A DNA stretch of 64,000 nt. Source: Spectribacter hydrogenoxidans (GTDB lineage Bacteria > Pseudomonadota > Gammaproteobacteria > Nevskiales > Salinisphaeraceae). Below, piece after piece: positions 26,441 to 35,607 of the stretch. The stretch lies in assembly GCF_031846275.1 (NCBI RefSeq), contig NZ_JAVRIB010000016.1, positions 7,918 through 71,917 on the forward strand, given 5' to 3'. The position numbers were made by a program, and so were the translations under genes. How positions within the stretch are numbered: the stretch's first letter is position 1; every line of letters begins with the position of its first letter. The notes under the pieces are model-generated. The model was not told where the DNA came from, ran no database searches, and was given only the letters and a program-made list of their open reading frames with translations.

Positions 26441-28444
26441 ATGAAGAAGATACTGGTCGCCAACCGTGGCGAGATTGCCGTCCGCGTCCTGGAAGGTGCG
26501 GCACGTCTCGGCTATCGCACGGTGGCCGTTTACAGCGATGCCGACGCCGCCGCCCGCCACGTCCGTGTGGCCGATGAGGCGGTGCGCATCGGGCCGCCGG
26601 CGGCCAGCGATTCCTACCTGTCGATTCCGGTGATCATCGAGGCGGCGCGCGCCACCGGTGCCGATGCCGTGCATCCGGGTTACGGGTTCCTGGCGGAGAA
26701 TGCCGACTTCGCGCGGGCGGTGGAGGCCGCCAGCCTGATCTTTGTCGGCCCGCAACCCGAGGCCATCGATCTGATGGGCAACAAGCGGGCGGCCAAGGAG
26801 CGCATGGAAGCCGCTGGCGTGCCCTGTATTCCCGGCTTCAAGGGCAGCGACGACATCAAGTCGCTGGCCGACCGGGCCGCTGAGATCGGGTTGCCGGTCA
26901 TGATCAAGGCGGCCGCCGGGGGCGGCGGTCGCGGCATGCGTCTGGTGGATGAGGCTGCCGGCCTGGCCGAGGCAATCAAGTCGGCGCGTTCGGAGGCACA
27001 GAGTGCCTTCGGTAACGACGAGATCATTGTCGAAAAGGCGGTAACGGGTGCCCGGCACGTGGAAATCCAGGTGCTGGCCGACGCCCATGGCCATGTCATT
27101 CACCTGGGCGAGCGCGACTGCTCCGTCCAGCGCCGCCATCAGAAGATCGTTGAGGAAAGCCCCTGTCCGGTGGCCACGCCGGAACTGCGCGCAGCGATGG
27201 GCGAGGCGGCGGTCGCGGCGGCCCGGGCCATCGACTACCGCGGTGCCGGCACGGTGGAATTCCTGCTGGATGCCGACGGCAAGTTCTACTTCCTGGAGAT
27301 GAATACCCGGTTGCAGGTGGAACATCCGGTGACCGAACTGGTCACCGGCGTGGACCTGGTGGCCTGGCAGCTACGGGTGGCCAACGGCGAGCATCTGACC
27401 CTGGTCCAGGACGATATCCAGCTACGCGGCCACGCCATCGAGGTGAGGCTCTGCGCCGAGGAGCCGGCCAATCAGTTCCTGCCGCAGACCGGGCCGGTGC
27501 TGGCCTGGCGCCCCCCCGCGGGGGAGGGTATCCGGGTGGATCACGGCGTGCTCGACGGGGGCGAGGTCAGCCCCCATTACGACTCGATGCAGGCCAAGAT
27601 CATCGCCCATGGTGAAACCCGCGAGATCGCCCGCCAGCGGTTGCTGCGGGCGCTGGACGACACCATCTTCTTTGGCGTGGCCTGCAATCGGGATTTCCTG
27701 CGCCTGACCCTGGCGCATCCCGCTTTCGCCGCCGGCAGTTTCGATACCGGCTTCGTCCCCACCCATTTTCCGGATGTCGCGGCATCGCTGCCCGCCGCGG
27801 ACACTCGCCATGCGGCGCTGGCTGCCGCACTCTGCTTCCACGGTGATGCCCGTCAGCTGGCCGGCGACCGCCATGTCAGCGAGGAACTGCTGACCTGGCA
27901 CAGCGCCAATCCGAGCCCGGCGCCACTGGTGCTGCGTGCCGGACAGGCACAGGAAAAGCTCCGCCTGTGGGTGCACGCCCGGGGGGTAGGACGATACCGT
28001 GTCACCACCGGCGACGGTGACCAGTTCGTCGCCCACGAAATCACGCTCGACGCCGTTGCCGACGGGCATCTGCGCTGTCGCATCGACGGCGCCGATCACC
28101 GGGCCCGATTCACCCGTTGCGACGATGCCCTCTGGCTCGATCTGCTGGGTCTGACGCTGGCCTATCACGATGTCACGCTCGCCGCTGCCGAGACTCGCGG
28201 TGACGTTCAGGGCTCCGGGGAAATCATCGCCAACAGCGACGGCAAGATCATCGAGGTCCGGGTGGCCACCGGTGACCAGGTCACGCACGGCCAGACGCTG
28301 CTGGTGCTCGAGGCGATGAAGATGGAATTCCAGGTGGCTGCTGACGTGGACGGCGAGATCGCCGAGGTGGCGGTTGCGGCCGGGGATCAGGTTGGCGCCC
28401 GCCAGTTGCTGGTGCGAATCACGCCGAACGACGCCGGCGACTGA
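26441..28444 (+). CDS. atuF: Acyl-CoA carboxylase alpha subunit (biotin carboxylase + biotin carrier), probable geranyl-CoA carboxylase
   Basis: ATP-dependent carboxylation of biotin, then delivery to the beta subunit. 667 residues: biotin carboxylase domain (about 1-450) with KKILVANRGEIAVRV, AAAGGGGRGM, EMNTRLQVEHPVTE; a linker domain; and a biotin carrier domain at the C-terminus with EAMKMEF, biotinyl lysine 627. GAAGTACGCC precedes the ATG. Closes the cluster; recQ follows after 98 bp. The partner is the beta subunit at 22643. Confidence 0.9.
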   Translation: MKKILVANRGEIAVRVLEGAARLGYRTVAVYSDADAAARHVRVADEAVRIGPPAASDSYLSIPVIIEAARATGADAVHPGYGFLAENADFARAVEAASLIFVGPQPEAIDLMGNKRAAKERMEAAGVPCIPGFKGSDDIKSLADRAAEIGLPVMIKAAAGGGGRGMRLVDEAAGLAEAIKSARSEAQSAFGNDEIIVEKAVTGARHVEIQVLADAHGHVIHLGERDCSVQRRHQKIVEESPCPVATPELRAAMGEAAVAAARAIDYRGAGTVEFLLDADGKFYFLEMNTRLQVEHPVTELVTGVDLVAWQLRVANGEHLTLVQDDIQLRGHAIEVRLCAEEPANQFLPQTGPVLAWRPPAGEGIRVDHGVLDGGEVSPHYDSMQAKIIAHGETREIARQRLLRALDDTIFFGVACNRDFLRLTLAHPAFAAGSFDTGFVPTHFPDVAASLPAADTRHAALAAALCFHGDARQLAGDRHVSEELLTWHSANPSPAPLVLRAGQAQEKLRLWVHARGVGRYRVTTGDGDQFVAHEITLDAVADGHLRCRIDGADHRARFTRCDDALWLDLLGLTLAYHDVTLAAAETRGDVQGSGEIIANSDGKIIEVRVATGDQVTHGQTLLVLEAMKMEFQVAADVDGEIAEVAVAAGDQVGARQLLVRITPNDAGD

Positions 28445-28542
28445 CATTCGGCCGGTGCGACTCTCCACGCGGGCTCGATCCGGCGCCGCGGAACAGGCTA
28501 CAGTCCGCGGCTGCGGTTTCCCGCCTGCGCCTGTCCCACACC

Positions 28543-30387
28543 TTGAATAATCCCGAACCCAGCATGACGGCCAACTCCGATGCCGAGCGCATTCTGCGCG
28601 AGACCTTCGGTTATCAGACCTTTCGCGGCCGTCAGGCCGAGATCGTGGCCGCGGTAGCCGCCGGTGACGACGCCTTCGTGCTCATGCCCACCGGTGGCGG
28701 CAAGTCCCTGTGCTATCAGATTCCCGCGCTGCTGCGGCCGGGGCTGGCCGTGGTGATATCACCGCTGATCGCGCTGATGGCCGATCAGGTGGCGGCACTG
28801 CGGCAGCTCGGCGTGGCCGCGGCAGTGCTCAATTCCAGTCTTTCCGCCGACGATCAGGCTGCGATCGAGCGGGACATGCAGGCCGGTTCGCTGGACCTCG
28901 TCTACATCGCGCCGGAACGCTTGATGCAGCCCCGCACGCTGGCTCTGCTGGCCGACTGCGATCTGGCCTTGTTCGCCATCGACGAGGCCCACTGCGTGTC
29001 CCAGTGGGGCCATGATTTCCGGCCCGAGTACATGCAACTGTCCGGGCTGGCCGAACGCTTTCCCCGGATTCCCCGCATCGCGCTGACCGCCACCGCCGAT
29101 CCCCGCACCCGGGAGGAGATCCGCCAGCGCCTGTCACTGCAAGGTGCTGCCGGCTTCGTGCACAGTTTCGACCGGCCCAACATCCGTTACCGGGTGGCCG
29201 AGCGGGGGAATGCCAAGCAGCAGTTACTGCGTTTCTTGCGTGACGAACACCCCGACCAGGCCGGTATCGTGTATTGCCTGTCGCGGCGCAAGACCGACGA
29301 CATCGCCGCGTGGCTGCGCGAGCAGGGCATCGATGCGTTGGCTTACCATGCCGGCCTGGATCGCGAGCAGCGGGCCGCGCATCAGGCCCGATTCCAGCGC
29401 GGTGAGGACGTGGTGATGGTGGCCACCGTGGCGTTCGGCATGGGCATCGACAAGCCGGACGTGCGCTTCGTGGTCCACCTCGATCTGCCCGCCAGCATCG
29501 AGGCCTATTACCAGGAGACGGGTCGCGGCGGCCGTGATGGCGAGCCGGCGGACGCCTGGATGCTCTACGGCCTGCAGGACGTGGTCCAGCGTCGCCGGAT
29601 GATCGAGGAGGGCGACGCCCCGGAACCGCGAAAACGGGTCGAGCGGCACAAGCTGGACGCCATGCTCTCCTACTGCGAACTCACCAGCTGCCGTCGCCAG
29701 CACCTGCTGGCCTATTTCGGCGAAACCCGTGACCAGCCCTGTGGCAACTGCGACACCTGTCTCAATCCGCCACAGACCTGGGATGCCACCGATACCGCAC
29801 GCAAGGCGTTGTCGGCGGTGTATCGCACCGGTCAGCGGTTCGGCACCGGCTACGTGATCGATCACCTGCGTGGCCAAACCGACGAGCGCGCCGAACGCCA
29901 AGGGCATACGCAACTGTCCACCTTCGGCGTCGGCAATGATCTTGGCGTCAAGGAATGGCGCGCGGTGTTGCGGCAACTGGTGGCGCTGGGCTATCTGACC
30001 ATGGATGTCGACGGTTACGGCGGCCTGCAACTGGGCGATAACTGCCGCGCCCTGCTGCGGGGCGAAACCCGGCTGCAACTACGTCAGCTACGCACCGAGG
30101 ACCGGCCCGCGCGCCGCGCCGCCGGCAGCGCCGCGGAAGATCTCGATCCGGCGGATCGCAGGCTCTGGGACCGGCTCCGGGAACTACGCAAGCGGCTGTC
30201 GGAGGCCCAGGAAGTGCCGCCCTATGTGATCTTCCACGACCGCACGCTGCTGGCGATGGTCACCCACAAGCCGACCACCGAACAGGCGCTGCTGGCAATC
30301 GACGGGGTCGGCCAGAAGAAGCTGGAGTCCTACGGCGGCGACTTTCTCGCCGAGATGATCGAGGGGCTGGCCGAGGTCGCGGACTGA
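28543..30387 (+). CDS. recQ: ATP-dependent DNA helicase RecQ
   Basis: 3'-5' helicase for recombination and fork repair. 614 residues: Walker A MPTGGGKSLCYQIPALL, DEAH-type box AIDEAHCVSQWGHDFRPEY, helicase C domain ending QETGRGGRDG, zinc cluster with CELTSCRRQ and CGNCDTC, winged helix, and HRDC domain (about 535-610). Start TTG at 28543 or ATG at 28564 (MTANSDAERIL); RecQ conservation begins after either. It overlaps the next gene by 1 nt. Confidence 0.95.
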   Translation: MNNPEPSMTANSDAERILRETFGYQTFRGRQAEIVAAVAAGDDAFVLMPTGGGKSLCYQIPALLRPGLAVVISPLIALMADQVAALRQLGVAAAVLNSSLSADDQAAIERDMQAGSLDLVYIAPERLMQPRTLALLADCDLALFAIDEAHCVSQWGHDFRPEYMQLSGLAERFPRIPRIALTATADPRTREEIRQRLSLQGAAGFVHSFDRPNIRYRVAERGNAKQQLLRFLRDEHPDQAGIVYCLSRRKTDDIAAWLREQGIDALAYHAGLDREQRAAHQARFQRGEDVVMVATVAFGMGIDKPDVRFVVHLDLPASIEAYYQETGRGGRDGEPADAWMLYGLQDVVQRRRMIEEGDAPEPRKRVERHKLDAMLSYCELTSCRRQHLLAYFGETRDQPCGNCDTCLNPPQTWDATDTARKALSAVYRTGQRFGTGYVIDHLRGQTDERAERQGHTQLSTFGVGNDLGVKEWRAVLRQLVALGYLTMDVDGYGGLQLGDNCRALLRGETRLQLRQLRTEDRPARRAAGSAAEDLDPADRRLWDRLRELRKRLSEAQEVPPYVIFHDRTLLAMVTHKPTTEQALLAIDGVGQKKLESYGGDFLAEMIEGLAEVAD

Positions 30388-30854
30388 TGGCGGACAACGA
30401 AGCCGCCATGGCGATCTGGGTGGATGCGGATGCCTGTCCGGCGGTGATCCGCGACATCTTGTTTCGTGCCGCCATGCGTACCGGCACCACCGTCACCCTG
30501 GTGGCTAACCAGCCCCTGCGCGTGCCGCGTTCCCCGCATATCCACACGCTGCAGGTGGCGGCCGGGTTCGACGTGGCCGACAACGTCATCGTCCAGCGGC
30601 TCGCGCCCGGCGACCTGGTGATCACCGCGGACATCCCGCTGGCCGCGGAGGTGATCGAAAAAGGGGGGCACGCCCTCAACCCGCGCGGCGAGCGGTATCA
30701 GCCGGACACCATCCGGGCACGCCTGAACATGCGGGATTTCATGGATACGCTGCGCAGCAGCGGTATTCATACCGGCGGCCCGGCCGCGCTGGGCAAACCC
30801 GAACGCCAGGCTTTCGCCAACGAACTCGATCGGTTTCTGGCTGCCTGGCGGTAG
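30387..30854 (+). CDS. YaiI/YqxD family (DUF188) protein
   Basis: 155 residues, possible PIN-like nuclease fold of unknown role. IWVDADACPAVIRDILFRAA, GFDVADNVIV and PGDLVITADIPLA are family signatures. The recQ stop and this ATG share one base (TGATGG). The ATG at 30408 (MAIWVDADACP) is an alternative start close to the usual family N-terminus. Confidence 0.88.
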   Translation: MADNEAAMAIWVDADACPAVIRDILFRAAMRTGTTVTLVANQPLRVPRSPHIHTLQVAAGFDVADNVIVQRLAPGDLVITADIPLAAEVIEKGGHALNPRGERYQPDTIRARLNMRDFMDTLRSSGIHTGGPAALGKPERQAFANELDRFLAAWR

Positions 30855-30858
30855 ACGG

Positions 30859-33225
30859 TCAGAATCGATAACCGATTGCTGCGATTGCGTAGAGGCCGAC
30901 GGCGATGACAACGAGCAGGGTAAATCCGAGATGGACACCCAGCAGGGTCGCAAGGATTACCGCCACCACCGAGGCAAAGCCGTTGATCGCCCAGGCCCAA
31001 GGCAGCAGCGCCGGGTCGCGTTGCCCCAATCGTCGCAGGGCCCGCGCGTAAGGCATCCCCATACAGGTTGCCAGCGGCGCGATCAGTGTCAGGCATGCGG
31101 CGACGCGAATCGGTACCGGCTGGGCGACCAGTGTCGGGGAAGCCGCCGGCAACAGGATCAGGTAGATTCCCGACAGGATGGCAATACCGGCGACCGGCCG
31201 ATTGATGCTGTCACCCAGGCGGCTCGCCAGTACGCTGCCCACACCCGCAAAGATCAGAAATCCGGCGAGCACAATGGCCACGGCGTAAACCGGATGGCCC
31301 AGAATCAGCATGAACCGCTGGATGAAGGCGATTTCCACGAACATGAAACCCAGACCGACCGCCAGGCACAGGGTCAGTAACCGGGCACGGCCTGCCCGGG
31401 TTTGTCGCAGCGCGCCGGCACGCACCGTCATTGGTGCCAGAATAAGCAGGCCCGCGATGGTGCCGGCCTGCAGCAAGGCAGCCCAGATCAGCGGATAGCC
31501 GGTTTCGACCTGGCCCAGCGCCCCGCGGCTGCGCTGTTCGACCAGGGAGGAGAGCTGGCGCCATTTGAAGAAGTGGAAAAAGTAGGGCTGATCATCCGTG
31601 GCCGGGGTGACGTTAAAGGGATAGCGCCGGAAGAAGTCCTCCCGGCCGTCCCCGAGCAACGCTTCGGCTGCCTCGTGGAACCATGGTCGGTCCAGGCGGT
31701 TATGGCGGTTGACCTCGTCGGCTGCCAGGCCGGGAAGATGGGCAAGGTCGAAGGACCGCTTATCGGCGAATCGGCGTACCGCCTGGATCTCGTCCGCCGT
31801 CAGCGGGGTCGGTTTGACCAGCAGAGTGGCACTCTTCCAGCCTCGCACCAGAGCCAGGTGCTCGCCGGGTTCGCGCACGCCACGTCTTTCCAGCGCGTCG
31901 ATCGCCGTAGCCAGGGCCTTGACGGTGGCACGTGGCGGCAGATTGATCGCGTGCGTCACTGCCAATAGGCCACCCGGTCGCAGGCGATCCAGATAGTCGG
32001 CATAGGCCTCCCGAGTATGCGCATGCGCTTCTCGCAGGCTGCCAACGCCGGCCGTGGCGCCGGTCGGCGCGCCCAGATATGCCATTTGAATCAGGTCGAA
32101 GCGATCGTCGGTCCGACGCACGAAGGCGCGTGCGTCAGCGATGTGCAGGTCCGTGCCCGCCAGCACCTCGCCGCCGTACTGGCGGATCAGCGCCGCACTG
32201 TCCGGATTGACCTCGACCGCGTCCACGGCCCGCGCCTGGTGGTACTTGGCCTGCCAGATATCGGTACCGCCACCGAGGCCCAGAAGCAGCGTCGCCGGCC
32301 GGTTCAGCAGGGCGTAGGGGAGGGCCGAAGTCAACCAGTCCAGGTACGCGGGCGGCTCGTCTGCATCTTCGAGTACGGCGGTCTTGCCGTCACCGTCCGT
32401 GAACAGCGCCAGTTGTGCCGGGGGCGCATGGGGGCTGGCCATGCTCATGCCGGGTGCGTGCCGGATCGGTACCTGCGGGCTGCGCACCAGCTCCAGTATC
32501 CCCAGGGGGCCGTGGCGCCGGTCGATCACCTTGGCACCCGGCGCGTTGAGTTGCTGGCTGATCTGCTTGTACTGGTTGGGCTGTGGTGCCAGCCAGGCGG
32601 CCGGTACTGTGGCTATTGCCAGCGCTGTCATGACGGCTGTCAGACGCAGGCCGCGGCGGCCAACCAGCAACGCGGCAACCGCACCCAGTACCGCAGTCAG
32701 GCGCAGGCTGGCTGCAGGATCCAGCCAGAACAGCAGGGCCACCAGTGTGACCGCTCCGATACCGGCGCCGGCCAGGTCGGCACCATAGGTATACGTCGCG
32801 CGGGCCGGCGCGGCTTGCAATGCAATGCAGACCGCGGCGCCGATGAACAGGAATGGGGGTATCAGCAAGAGGTACTGACAGCCCAGCCATAGCCATTGCA
32901 GCGGATCCCAGTAGATCGCCAGTGGATTCAGCGGTAGCCGCTGCGCCAGAGCCCAGCCGGCCGGTGCCGTGATGGCAAATCCCAGGGCGGCAATGGCGAA
33001 TGCGGCCCGTTCGCGATCCACCAGTCTGGCGCCAGTCAGCGTCAGCAGGGTGCCCGCGATACCGAACCCGAGCAGCGCGAGACTGATCGCGAGATAGGCA
33101 AAGTGGTGTGACTCGGCCACTGCAAACAGGCGCAGCAGCAGGACTTCGTAGGCCAGGCCGAGGCCCCCGATCAGGCCGACAGCGGTGTAGGGAATGGGGT
33201 GGCCCCGAAACGCGGGCGCCCGCAT
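30859..33225 (-). CDS. Integral-membrane spermidine-synthase-like protein
   Basis: 788 residues in three parts: an N-terminal membrane domain (about 10-215, several helices), a soluble aminopropyl/methyltransferase-like domain (about 240-560) with LLLGLGGGTDIWQAKYH and VDAVEVNPDSA, and a C-terminal membrane domain (about 575-788). Such membrane spermidine-synthase-like proteins are common in bacteria and rarely characterised. No sign of a polyamine operon here. It is 4 nt downstream of the exported isoaspartate methyltransferase and probably cotranscribed. It converges with the DUF188 gene. Confidence 0.75.
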   Translation of the reverse strand: MRAPAFRGHPIPYTAVGLIGGLGLAYEVLLLRLFAVAESHHFAYLAISLALLGFGIAGTLLTLTGARLVDRERAAFAIAALGFAITAPAGWALAQRLPLNPLAIYWDPLQWLWLGCQYLLLIPPFLFIGAAVCIALQAAPARATYTYGADLAGAGIGAVTLVALLFWLDPAASLRLTAVLGAVAALLVGRRGLRLTAVMTALAIATVPAAWLAPQPNQYKQISQQLNAPGAKVIDRRHGPLGILELVRSPQVPIRHAPGMSMASPHAPPAQLALFTDGDGKTAVLEDADEPPAYLDWLTSALPYALLNRPATLLLGLGGGTDIWQAKYHQARAVDAVEVNPDSAALIRQYGGEVLAGTDLHIADARAFVRRTDDRFDLIQMAYLGAPTGATAGVGSLREAHAHTREAYADYLDRLRPGGLLAVTHAINLPPRATVKALATAIDALERRGVREPGEHLALVRGWKSATLLVKPTPLTADEIQAVRRFADKRSFDLAHLPGLAADEVNRHNRLDRPWFHEAAEALLGDGREDFFRRYPFNVTPATDDQPYFFHFFKWRQLSSLVEQRSRGALGQVETGYPLIWAALLQAGTIAGLLILAPMTVRAGALRQTRAGRARLLTLCLAVGLGFMFVEIAFIQRFMLILGHPVYAVAIVLAGFLIFAGVGSVLASRLGDSINRPVAGIAILSGIYLILLPAASPTLVAQPVPIRVAACLTLIAPLATCMGMPYARALRRLGQRDPALLPWAWAINGFASVVAVILATLLGVHLGFTLLVVIAVGLYAIAAIGYRF

Positions 33226-33229
33226 CCGG

Positions 33230-33952
33230 TTAATCGCCGCCGCGGGTCAATGGCACGAAGCGAACGGGCAGGATCTGGCGGTTGCGGACGCTGCCGTCCT
33301 CCAGCTTCTCGACCACGGTCAATGTCTGGTTCGCGTAGGGATTGCCCAGCGGCAGGACAAGCCGTCCGCCCGGCGCGAGTTGCTGGATCAGGGGTGGCGG
33401 CACGTGGTCGGCCGCGGCGGTGACGACAATGGCGTCGAAAGGCGCGTGCTCCGGCCACCCGTGGTACCCGTCACCCTGGCGCACGGTGACGTTGTCGAAG
33501 CCGTTGTCCGGCAGGGTTCGGCTTGCTCGTTCAGCCAGTTCCGGCACGATCTCGATGCTGTAGACATGGTTGACGATTGCCGCCAGCAATGCTGCCTGGT
33601 AGCCAGAGCCGGTGCCCAGTTCCAGGGTACGATCGCCAGGCTGCAGATCGAGCAACTCGGTCATCAGCGCCACGATGTAGGGCTGCGAGATGGTCTGCCC
33701 GTAGCCAATCGGCAACGGCCGGTTGCGGTAGGCGTTGTCGCGCTGATCATCCGGTACGAAATGGTGACGGGGCACGGTACGCACGGCCTCTGCCACCGGG
33801 TCGCTCAGGCTGCTGACGCCAGTCTCATCCGCTGTTCGCTCGATGAGTTTCTCGACGGCTGCAAACATCTCACCGCGGGATTCGGCAGGCTCCTGGGTTG
33901 ATGCAGCCGCTGCGGGCAGGATCAGCAGTAACAGCAGGGTGGTTACGCGCAT
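33230..33952 (-). CDS. Exported protein-L-isoaspartate O-methyltransferase
   Basis: Repairs isoaspartyl residues using S-adenosylmethionine. The fold is clear: VPRHHFVP, PIGYGQTISQPYIVALMTEL, SAM motif LELGTGSGYQAALLA and GGRLVLPLG. 240 residues, longer than cytoplasmic Pcm (about 208) because of a signal-like N-terminus (MRVTTLLLLLILPAAAAS). That points to an exported or membrane-anchored enzyme, which is odd because SAM is cytoplasmic. First gene of a pair with the membrane spermidine-synthase-like protein. Confidence 0.85.
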   Translation of the reverse strand: MRVTTLLLLLILPAAAASTQEPAESRGEMFAAVEKLIERTADETGVSSLSDPVAEAVRTVPRHHFVPDDQRDNAYRNRPLPIGYGQTISQPYIVALMTELLDLQPGDRTLELGTGSGYQAALLAAIVNHVYSIEIVPELAERASRTLPDNGFDNVTVRQGDGYHGWPEHAPFDAIVVTAAADHVPPPLIQQLAPGGRLVLPLGNPYANQTLTVVEKLEDGSVRNRQILPVRFVPLTRGGD

Positions 33953-34083
33953 CAGGCCACCTCGACGGGCGGTTCGTGGTAATTCACTTCGTTGGCGCCG
34001 CGGGCGGCAGCAGTGTCTCGCCGGGCGCCGGCTCGAATCAAGTGCCGTAAACGGGTGGTAGCCGGCGCCGTCCCGGATCGGCG

Positions 34084-34860
34084 TCAGAGCTGCAGCGGCA
34101 GGACCAGATGCTGATCGTAGATGAAATCGCGATGTTCCATCAGAGCCGGATCCGTTGCTTGCGCGACCACTGGATCGGTATTCGTGTAGACGGCGCGGAA
34201 CAGGGGGGTCATGGAGCAGTTGACCTGGGGTAGCGGCTCGATCAGGGCCGCACTGGCGGCCCAGTACAGATCCAGCGCTGTCAGATGGTTGCCCATCAGG
34301 TAGTTCCCGCCGTGGTCGCGCATCCGATTCAGCCGCGCCGCGAAGTGCTGCAGGATTTCCGCGCAGCGGTCCGGTGCCTGTGCCGCGGCCTCGGCGCTGT
34401 AACCGTACTTGTCACCGAGCGCGGTGAATATCTTCCGGGTTTCCGGGTCCTGCTCGGGCCGGGTGAAATCGCGGACCATGATGTGCCGCCGGGCGGCGAT
34501 GAAGCTGTCGTCGCCCATCAATTCGTTGGCCAGTCCCAGCATCTCGACCCGGGCATCGAAATCAGCGGGTATCAGGCGCGGTTCGGGGGCCAGCCGCTCG
34601 AACAGGTAGAGCTGTTCGAGCCAGTTGGAACGCGGTGGTTCGTCCTCCCAGGCAGCCACGGGAGCGCTTGTCTGGCCCGACCACCGGCGCAGCGCAGGGT
34701 TGGGGCCAAGCACGTCCTGACGGGCCGGGACATACTCGAGCCCCTTGACTTGCAGGATGGCCTTGGCGGACTCGCTCCATGGCCCGGGTATCCCGGGTGT
34801 GAGCACCACTCGCAGCCCCGGCAGATCAAGCGCCTCCTCGACGTCAATGTAGTCGGTCAT
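34084..34860 (-). CDS. Glutathione S-transferase-like protein
   Basis: 258 residues. The N-terminal thioredoxin-like segment (about 14-85) has GPWSESAKAILQVKGLEYVPA, and a C-terminal all-helical domain contains GNHLTALDLYWAAS. Longer than usual GSTs (about 200-220). Last gene of the minus-strand operon 37284-34084, 25 bp after the VOC gene. The substrate is unknown; a conjugating or isomerising step in a catabolic route is inferred from the neighbours. Confidence 0.72.
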   Translation of the reverse strand: MTDYIDVEEALDLPGLRVVLTPGIPGPWSESAKAILQVKGLEYVPARQDVLGPNPALRRWSGQTSAPVAAWEDEPPRSNWLEQLYLFERLAPEPRLIPADFDARVEMLGLANELMGDDSFIAARRHIMVRDFTRPEQDPETRKIFTALGDKYGYSAEAAAQAPDRCAEILQHFAARLNRMRDHGGNYLMGNHLTALDLYWAASAALIEPLPQVNCSMTPLFRAVYTNTDPVVAQATDPALMEHRDFIYDQHLVLPLQL

Positions 34861-34885
34861 CGCTGGATCCTTGGCATGATGGGCG

Positions 34886-35599
34886 TCACTGCCCCGGCGG
34901 CTGGCCGGTCAGCGACGTGCGGGCGGAGATCTCGATCCAGTTGCCGTCAGGATCCTGGACGAAACCGATGCGCGCGATGTCGCCGACGCCGAACGGGGCT
35001 CGCGCAAGCCGCCCACCGCGCTCAACGATCGACTCGCAGGCCTGGTCGGCATCGAAGACCTGCATGGTGAGATAGCGGAATCCGGGGCCGATGAAGTGCT
35101 CGTCGATCCCACCGCCGTCACCCGGCTGCACGAAAAGCAGGGTATCGCCGCACCGTGCGGTCCGGGGGGCAAGGCGCTCGAACGACATCGCCTCGCAGTA
35201 AAAGGCCATCATCCGCTCGGGATCGGGCGTGTTCACCGTGACCGCGATACCCTCCACCCCTTCGGTGCCGGTGGGCACCAGCCGAACCCGGCCACCGTCA
35301 GGATGCCAGCCTTCCCAGGTCGAGGGGTTGTCGCGTGCGATGGTGAGGGCGGTATAACCCGATGGCGGTAGTGCCGGCAGCTCGCCGCTCCAGTGATTGA
35401 CCTTAACCACCGAGCCGTGAGCATCGAAGCGATGCTGAACCCAGCGTTCCGCCTGTGGAGCGGCTGGCGGGGCCACCGAGAGCGGCAGCTCGAGCTCGTG
35501 ATCCAGGCGCAGCCCGGCGTCGTCGCGCCAGAAGGCGCCCTGTGCCTGAATGTCTGCCGTGAACAGGCCGATGTCGAGATGCGGTTTTGCCAGACGCAT
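34886..35599 (-). CDS. VOC-family (glyoxalase/dioxygenase fold) protein, two repeats
   Basis: 237 residues with two VOC half-modules: one from KPHLDIGLFTADIQAQGAFW, one from GIAVTVNTPDPERMMAFYCEA ending FVQDPDGNWIEISAR. Metal ligands are plausible (His in the first, Glu in the last motif) but not proven. It starts 9 nt after the phosphotransferase stop. Glyoxalase, ring-cleaving dioxygenase or isomerase roles are all possible. Confidence 0.72.
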   Translation of the reverse strand: MRLAKPHLDIGLFTADIQAQGAFWRDDAGLRLDHELELPLSVAPPAAPQAERWVQHRFDAHGSVVKVNHWSGELPALPPSGYTALTIARDNPSTWEGWHPDGGRVRLVPTGTEGVEGIAVTVNTPDPERMMAFYCEAMSFERLAPRTARCGDTLLFVQPGDGGGIDEHFIGPGFRYLTMQVFDADQACESIVERGGRLARAPFGVGDIARIGFVQDPDGNWIEISARTSLTGQPPGQ

Positions 35600-35607
35600 G
35601 CGGCCCT

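Noticed and set aside
15646..28444. Leucine/isovalerate (liu) operon
   Set aside because: No HMG-CoA lyase, while AtuA, an extra SDR and a geranyl-type carboxylase segment are present. Not fully excluded.
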